Shown one piece after another: positions 3,849-5,181 of a stretch of 5,181 bases of DNA. The translations under genes were made by a program, and so were the position numbers. The notes under the pieces are model-generated. The model made no database searches and was not told where the DNA came from. It saw nothing but the letters and a program-made list of their open reading frames with translations. The stretch covers positions 1-5,181 of the forward strand of contig DTYD01000135.1 in the NCBI GenBank assembly GCA_012962055.1, given 5' to 3'. Each line of letters opens with the position of its first letter. Within the stretch, counting starts at the first letter, position 1. This stretch comes from Hadesarchaea archaeon. GTDB lineage: Archaea > Hadarchaeota > Hadarchaeia > Hadarchaeales > Hadarchaeaceae.

Positions 3849-5108
3849 TCAACCGCCTTCCAATCCTACTGAATTTTTCCCACCGTACCTTGCCCAGATG
3901 GAACATGCGCCCTCCGTAGATACCATACATGGGCCCCAAGGATTCATCGGAGAGCACCCTTTCATGAAAAGAGGACAATCAGTGGGCTTTGCGATGCCTG
4001 TCACTACCTCGCCACACCTGCAACGGGGTGGAAGATCGTGTTGCCACGGAACACCGTGATGCGCATGCGTGTAAATGAACTCCCTCGGCGTCAAATCTGG
4101 CATGCCAAAATGTTTCAACGCATCGTGCTTCTCGAAAAATTTTCCTTTAAGCTTGAGTCCGCTTCTGGGAATAAATCCGATGCCCCTCCAAGCCGCGTAT
4201 GCCTTATCAAAGACCTCACCGATCAACTTCTTTGCGTATTCATTTCCGGTCCACTTGACAAGCCGCTTATACTCTATCTTCACATCTGGTTTGTTTTCCT
4301 TTATCATCAGGAGTATCTGTGCCACCGCCATAAGCACATCAATAGGTTCAAACCCCGCGACCACGGTGGGCAGTCCATGTGCCCTTGGCAGAAATTCCCA
4401 TTCGACAGCCCCAGTGATAGTCGAGACGTGACCAGGTGCTATTATTCCCTTTATCGGCAACAACCCGCGTTCTTGATGAAGTTTGATCGTATACTTCATC
4501 GCCGGCGGAGTCAATCTCGCCACGTTGAGGAATTTAAGATTTTCCGGGACCATTCCTCCTTTCAGCGCTAGGGCATAACTGGGAACGGTCGTCTCAAATC
4601 CTATGCCAAAAAACACGCTCTCTTTCCCGTGTGACTGCGAGTTCTTAACCGCGTCAAGAAAGCTGTAGACGAGCTTCACATCATCGCCATTTGCCTTGAC
4701 CTCTTGGAGGCTAGCGGGACTTTTGGACTTTGCGCTGCGAAGCCTGAACGAATCGCCGTAAGTGTAAATCCTGACACCTTCTCGGGCAAGCTTCACGACT
4801 GCGTCCACGTAATACGAAGGAACTACACACACCGGACATCCCGGCCCCGGCACCATATCCAAAAAAGGAGGGATTAGGTTCCGTAAACCGTAGTGGGTCG
4901 TGGTCCACTCATGTGTACCGCAGAAGTTCATTATCTTTATCGTGTCACATTTCTCTCTTTCTTTGATTGTGGTAGCGTACTTTTGTATGGTCTCCTTTAG
5001 CTTCAACGCCAGTGATAAATTATTTCTGAAAACCTGTTCGACCGGTATATGGTGCTGGCCAATCAAAAACACATCCATTTTAGTATCGGTCAAGTTATTC
5101 TTTAACAT
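3849..5108 (-). CDS. hypD: Hydrogenase maturation protein HypD
   Basis: HypD is an iron-sulfur protein that, with HypC, is the scaffold for assembling the Fe(CN)2CO group of [NiFe]-hydrogenases, taking cyanide from HypE/HypF. All signatures are visible: NFCGTHEW (C63 and H66, the expected iron ligand and its partner), GPGCPVC (C91, C94, the redox thiols), GFETTVPSYA (about 169-178), IIAPGHVSTITG (222-233), VVAGFEPIDVL, AAWRGIGFIPRSGL, and the C-terminal cysteine set C363, C365, C378, C385, C394 and C402 in CRCG, DCPLF, GC and CMVSTEGAC, which binds the [4Fe-4S] cluster. At 419 residues it is longer than the usual 360-380; the excess is mainly at the N-terminus, where CGTH normally lies near residue 40. 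The ATG at 5108 is the first after an in-frame stop, but no good Shine-Dalgarno site is close, and M11 (5078) is an alternative start. It is followed directly by the hypC fusion. Confidence 0.97.
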   Translation of the reverse strand: MLKNNLTDTKMDVFLIGQHHIPVEQVFRNNLSLALKLKETIQKYATTIKEREKCDTIKIMNFCGTHEWTTTHYGLRNLIPPFLDMVPGPGCPVCVVPSYYVDAVVKLAREGVRIYTYGDSFRLRSAKSKSPASLQEVKANGDDVKLVYSFLDAVKNSQSHGKESVFFGIGFETTVPSYALALKGGMVPENLKFLNVARLTPPAMKYTIKLHQERGLLPIKGIIAPGHVSTITGAVEWEFLPRAHGLPTVVAGFEPIDVLMAVAQILLMIKENKPDVKIEYKRLVKWTGNEYAKKLIGEVFDKAYAAWRGIGFIPRSGLKLKGKFFEKHDALKHFGMPDLTPREFIYTHAHHGVPWQHDLPPRCRCGEVVTGIAKPTDCPLFMKGCSPMNPWGPCMVSTEGACSIWARYGGKNSVGLEGG

Positions 5109-5130
5109 TTTGGCAGAAATTTAAGTCATA

Positions 5131-5181
5131 TCACCTAAATTTCACCGTATTGAGGTAGTTCTTGAGGTACCCTCTCACAGA
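5131..5181 (-). CDS. Possible C-terminal tail of a gene upstream of hypD (partial)
   Basis: On the minus strand one frame is open from the window edge to a TGA at 5133-5131, encoding SVRGYLKNYLNTVKFR, a plausible amphipathic C-terminal helix. It would end 22 bases before hypD, consistent with an operon. A second frame is also open nearly as far, so the choice rests on composition. No family can be named; hyp genes are a natural guess from context only. Confidence 0.35.
   Translation of the reverse strand, partial: SVRGYLKNYLNTVKFR

Noticed and set aside
4038..4571. Plus-strand open frame of 177 codons opposite hypD
   Set aside because: It lies wholly antisense to the unmistakable hypD coding region and its protein has no recognisable motif or helix pattern.
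1..5181. tRNA or rRNA genes
   Set aside because: No cloverleaf with the GGTTCGA-type T-arm and matching acceptor stem, and no conserved rRNA segment, was found on reading either strand.

Overview
The window reads as archaeal chromosomal DNA. TATA-like boxes sit about 30-40 bases upstream of several starts. Strong Shine-Dalgarno sites such as GGAGGTGAT lie before some genes. GTG and TTG starts and ATGA stop/start overlaps are used, and the genes are small and tightly packed. Only the hydrogenase-maturation genes, a TusA-like gene and an FTR1 relic can be placed in known families, so the lineage cannot be fixed more closely from sequence reading alone.

Left part (1-1800): an AT-richer accessory-looking stretch of small uncharacterised genes. 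A possible gene tail (1-68) is followed by a 64-residue protein starting at TTG (75-269). A perfect 9-bp hairpin (284-307) separates it from a minus-strand pair: a winged-helix-like DNA-binding protein (939-1307) coupled by ATGA to a two-helix membrane protein with a charged cytoplasmic tail (382-942). A coding-looking frame (297-440) continues past the end of that membrane gene, suggesting either a frameshift or an overlapping small gene. Divergently, with its own TATA box and Shine-Dalgarno site, lies an 83-residue two-helix membrane protein (1542-1793), followed by a strong hairpin (1825-1849).

Middle (1876-2839): a 57-residue protein of unknown function ends in an ATGA overlap with a TusA/SirA-type sulfur carrier (2046-2306). 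Converging on it is a decayed FTR1-family iron permease. Only the C-terminal half is recognisable, beginning at the REGLE motif, and it is split by two frameshifts (2309-2839).

Right part (3053-5181): a minus-strand operon. A possible gene tail (5131-5181) is followed by hypD (3849-5108) and then, one base after its stop, a GTG-started gene (3053-3847). This last gene fuses a complete HypC domain to a hotdog-fold (4HBT/YbgC-type) thioesterase domain. HypC and HypD form the scaffold on which the Fe(CN)2CO unit of [NiFe]-hydrogenase is built, so the organism probably makes a [NiFe]-hydrogenase encoded elsewhere. The HypC-thioesterase fusion is the most unusual item here. It also carries an internal ATG behind a GAGGAG motif that could yield the thioesterase alone.
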